Shown here: one piece after another, positions 62,486-64,000 of the stretch
Numbering within the stretch: the first letter of the stretch is position 1
Layout: each line of letters begins with the position of its first letter
NCBI GenBank assembly: GCA_002316675.1
Contig: DCDZ01000028.1
Location: 3,750 to 67,749 of the forward strand
Length of the DNA stretch: 64,000 nucleotides
Origin: Tyzzerella sp. UBA1042
GTDB taxonomy: Bacteria > Bacillota > Clostridia > Lachnospirales > Anaerotignaceae
Direction of reading: 5' to 3'
Notes under the pieces: model-generated
What the model saw: the letters and a program-made list of their open reading frames with translations, nothing else
What the model was told of the DNA's origin: nothing
Database searches by the model: none
Position numbers and translations under genes: made by a program

Positions 62486-62899
62486 ATGGCTAACAATGAA
62501 AGAGATGTAAGGGGAAGATTCAAAGTTCATGAGGATTTATCTCCAATTCAATTAAAAATGATTGTAGAATTGCTTGATAATGGTGGAAATAAGACTGAAG
62601 CCTGTCGTAAATTAGGTGTACCTCGTACAACTCTGTATACATGGATTGACAATACAAATTGGCAAGAAGAGTATAAAAGAGCGTGTGAGAGGTTGTATAA
62701 GGTAAGTTTAGCTAAATACATGGATAAGCTTGATAAAATGCTGGAATGTAAGGACAATAGAACGGTTATGAAAGCGTTGGAAACTGGTTTGAGGTTGAAT
62801 GGGTACTTAAATACCAACTTGAACGTAGAGCAAAACACCACAGAAACTATTACAATTAAGCTTATAGATGATAGTAATAATGATGAAAATGAAGAATAA
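62486..62899 (+). CDS. Terminase small subunit-like protein
   Basis: A 137-residue protein. The helix-turn-helix NGGNKTEACRKLGVPRTTLYTWIDN is followed by a helical oligomerisation part and an acidic tail, as in phage terminase small subunits that recognise the packaging site. Its position before the large subunit supports this. GAGAGGAAG precedes the ATG. Confidence 0.75.
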   Translation: MANNERDVRGRFKVHEDLSPIQLKMIVELLDNGGNKTEACRKLGVPRTTLYTWIDNTNWQEEYKRACERLYKVSLAKYMDKLDKMLECKDNRTVMKALETGLRLNGYLNTNLNVEQNTTETITIKLIDDSNNDENEE

Positions 62900-63074
62900 T
62901 TATTACCGTCATTATTACAATGAAATATGTGTGATATAAGTGTGTGCCTAATTGATAAAGCGTTTCAGTGAGAATAACTATTCGCAAAAGAAATGTTATA
63001 CGAATAGTTGTATAACTTCACAGTGATAAAGGATGCTTGATATTACTGGATTCGTAGCATATATAAAACTATAG

Positions 63075-63152
63075 TGTAATCTGCACAATGGTAATTCATA
63101 GGTAAATAAGGTAAAACAAAAGTTTTACTTACATTTCATTGTGTAGATTGCA
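63075..63152 (+). other. Long hairpin in the gap before the large terminase gene
   Basis: TGTAATCTGCACAATG (63075-63090) pairs almost fully with CATTGTGTAGATTGCA (63137-63152). A second stem, GTAAAAC/GTTTTAC (63111-63128) with loop AAAA, lies inside. A related direct copy of TGCACAATG with AGGGTAAATGAGG follows at about 63201. The gap 62900-63347 has no gene; packaging site or small RNA are possible. Confidence 0.5.
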
Positions 63153-63347
63153 TAGAAAAATAGCTGTAATTGTGTGCTGATATTAAAGAATTATTATTGT
63201 TAATTTGCACAATGAAAACAGGGTAAATGAGGATAAGGGCGCACCCACCCAACGGGCAGTAGGGGAGGGGTGTTTTATCCTACATATATCTCATAGCCTA
63301 TTTTAAACCCAAGAACCACATATAACATAAAAGGAGATGATTCTATA

Positions 63348-64000
63348 TTGAACATAGCATTAGATAAAAATATTTTCAATCCCGTTTACTTTCCCCACCT
63401 AACAGACTATTCAAACAGATATGAAGTCTATTATGGTGGCAGAGGTTCGGGCAAAACAAAATTTATCTTCCAAAAGTTACTCTACAAATCTTTAACAGAT
63501 AAACGTCGTATTCTTTGCATGATGAAAACAACCAATGCAATTAAACAAGGTATTTTGCGTGAATTAATGGATTTGCTTGACGAATGGCAGATAAGAAAAT
63601 TAGGCAAAGTTGAAATCAATCGTTCTGATATGACAGTGAAATTACCCAACGGTAGCGAGTTTATTTTTAAAGGGTTGGACAATGAGGAAAAAGCAAAAGG
63701 TATTTCAGAAATTTCAGATTTATACCTAGATGAAGCAAATTTATTTTCACAGGATGATTTTATTGCCTTGAATGGTTCTATCCGTTCCAGAAAATATAAA
63801 AATTTGCAAGTGATACTTTCCTTTAACCCAATGAGTAAATCAAACTGGATTTATTCTTACTTTGGCTTCGATACCGAAACAGTACCAGAGGATACAACAA
63901 TATTACAAACAACCTATCGGGACAATAAATTCTTGCCAGATACATACCATGATGAAGTATTGCTACCTATCAAAGACAGAAATCCAAGGCTATATAATAT
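63348..64000 (+). CDS. Phage terminase large subunit, 5' part
   Basis: The first 217 residues are in the window and the gene runs off the end. The ATPase motifs are clear: Walker A YYGGRGSGKTKF and Walker B LYLDEANLF, then the coupling motif ILSFNPMS. This matches PBSX-type large terminases, which cut and package phage DNA into the capsid. TTG 63348 is the start, with AAAGGAG 11 bases upstream; an ATG at 63337 opens only a four-codon frame. Confidence 0.9.
   Translation, partial: MNIALDKNIFNPVYFPHLTDYSNRYEVYYGGRGSGKTKFIFQKLLYKSLTDKRRILCMMKTTNAIKQGILRELMDLLDEWQIRKLGKVEINRSDMTVKLPNGSEFIFKGLDNEEKAKGISEISDLYLDEANLFSQDDFIALNGSIRSRKYKNLQVILSFNPMSKSNWIYSYFGFDTETVPEDTTILQTTYRDNKFLPDTYHDEVLLPIKDRNPRLYN

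Larger units (their letters stand above)
52836..64000 (+). mobile_element. Left part of an AT-rich prophage, runs off the window
   Basis: Integrase, Cro/CI-type repressor with operators, ParB-like and replication proteins, holin, endolysin, toxin-antitoxin, and small and large terminase follow in order. Base composition changes visibly to AT-rich at 52.8 kb. No tRNA or att repeat could be fixed; the other end is outside. Confidence 0.85.

Overview
The window comes from a low-to-medium GC, spore-forming, anaerobic Gram-positive bacterium of the class Clostridia. Evidence: Shine-Dalgarno sites are strong and TTG/GTG starts are common, a spoIIAA-spoIIAB-sigF operon and a sigK gene are present, and the catabolic genes are of the clostridial amino-acid/propionate-fermenter type. 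An Anaerotignum-like organism (the group of the former Clostridium propionicum) fits the beta-alanine-to-propionate genes, but that assignment is inference. No rRNA, tRNA or CRISPR array was found.

Layout. (1) 0.1-12.2 kb: housekeeping and accessory genes. These are a CYTH-SixA-CHAD fusion, a decayed chemoreceptor, a CPBP membrane protease, a zinc-ribbon/TPR membrane protein, folC, and the mltG-trmR-trhP operon (cell-wall synthesis plus tRNA wobble-uridine modification), followed by a MarR regulator. (2) 12.5-26.5 kb: a complete type IV pilus operon with a 1340-residue GLUG-repeat prepilin (its 3' end is frameshifted), minor pilins, pilB (with a c-di-GMP-binding MshEN-type N-terminus), pilT, pilC, major pilin, prepilin peptidase and pilM-N-O. 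(3) 26.7-42.3 kb: the most striking region, a locus that can take uracil all the way to propionyl-CoA. PreTA reduces uracil, dihydropyrimidinase and an M20 carbamoylase release beta-alanine, a class III CoA-transferase activates it, hotdog-fold beta-alanyl-CoA ammonia-lyase homologues remove ammonia, and acyl-CoA dehydrogenase plus EtfBA reduce acryloyl-CoA. An NCS1 permease and a MerR regulator lie inside the locus. Two promoters with the 19-bp spacer typical of MerR control, sharing TTGACATTCC, precede the two operons.

(4) 42.4-46.9 kb: three tandem large serine recombinases that run into a sigK gene lacking its last ~25 codons, which looks like one end of a skin-type sigK-intervening element. 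(5) 47.7-52.7 kb: spoIIA operon and two GAPDH genes (one NAD-type, one with the Asp determinant replaced). (6) 52.8 kb to the window end: a visibly AT-richer prophage. It holds a tyrosine integrase split by a -1 frameshift on an in-phase A AAA AAA heptamer, decayed genes, a Cro/CI-type repressor with three operators, a ParB-like protein ending in a J-domain, a winged-helix replication protein, holin and M15 endolysin, a YefM-YoeB toxin-antitoxin pair, and the small and (partial) large terminase genes.
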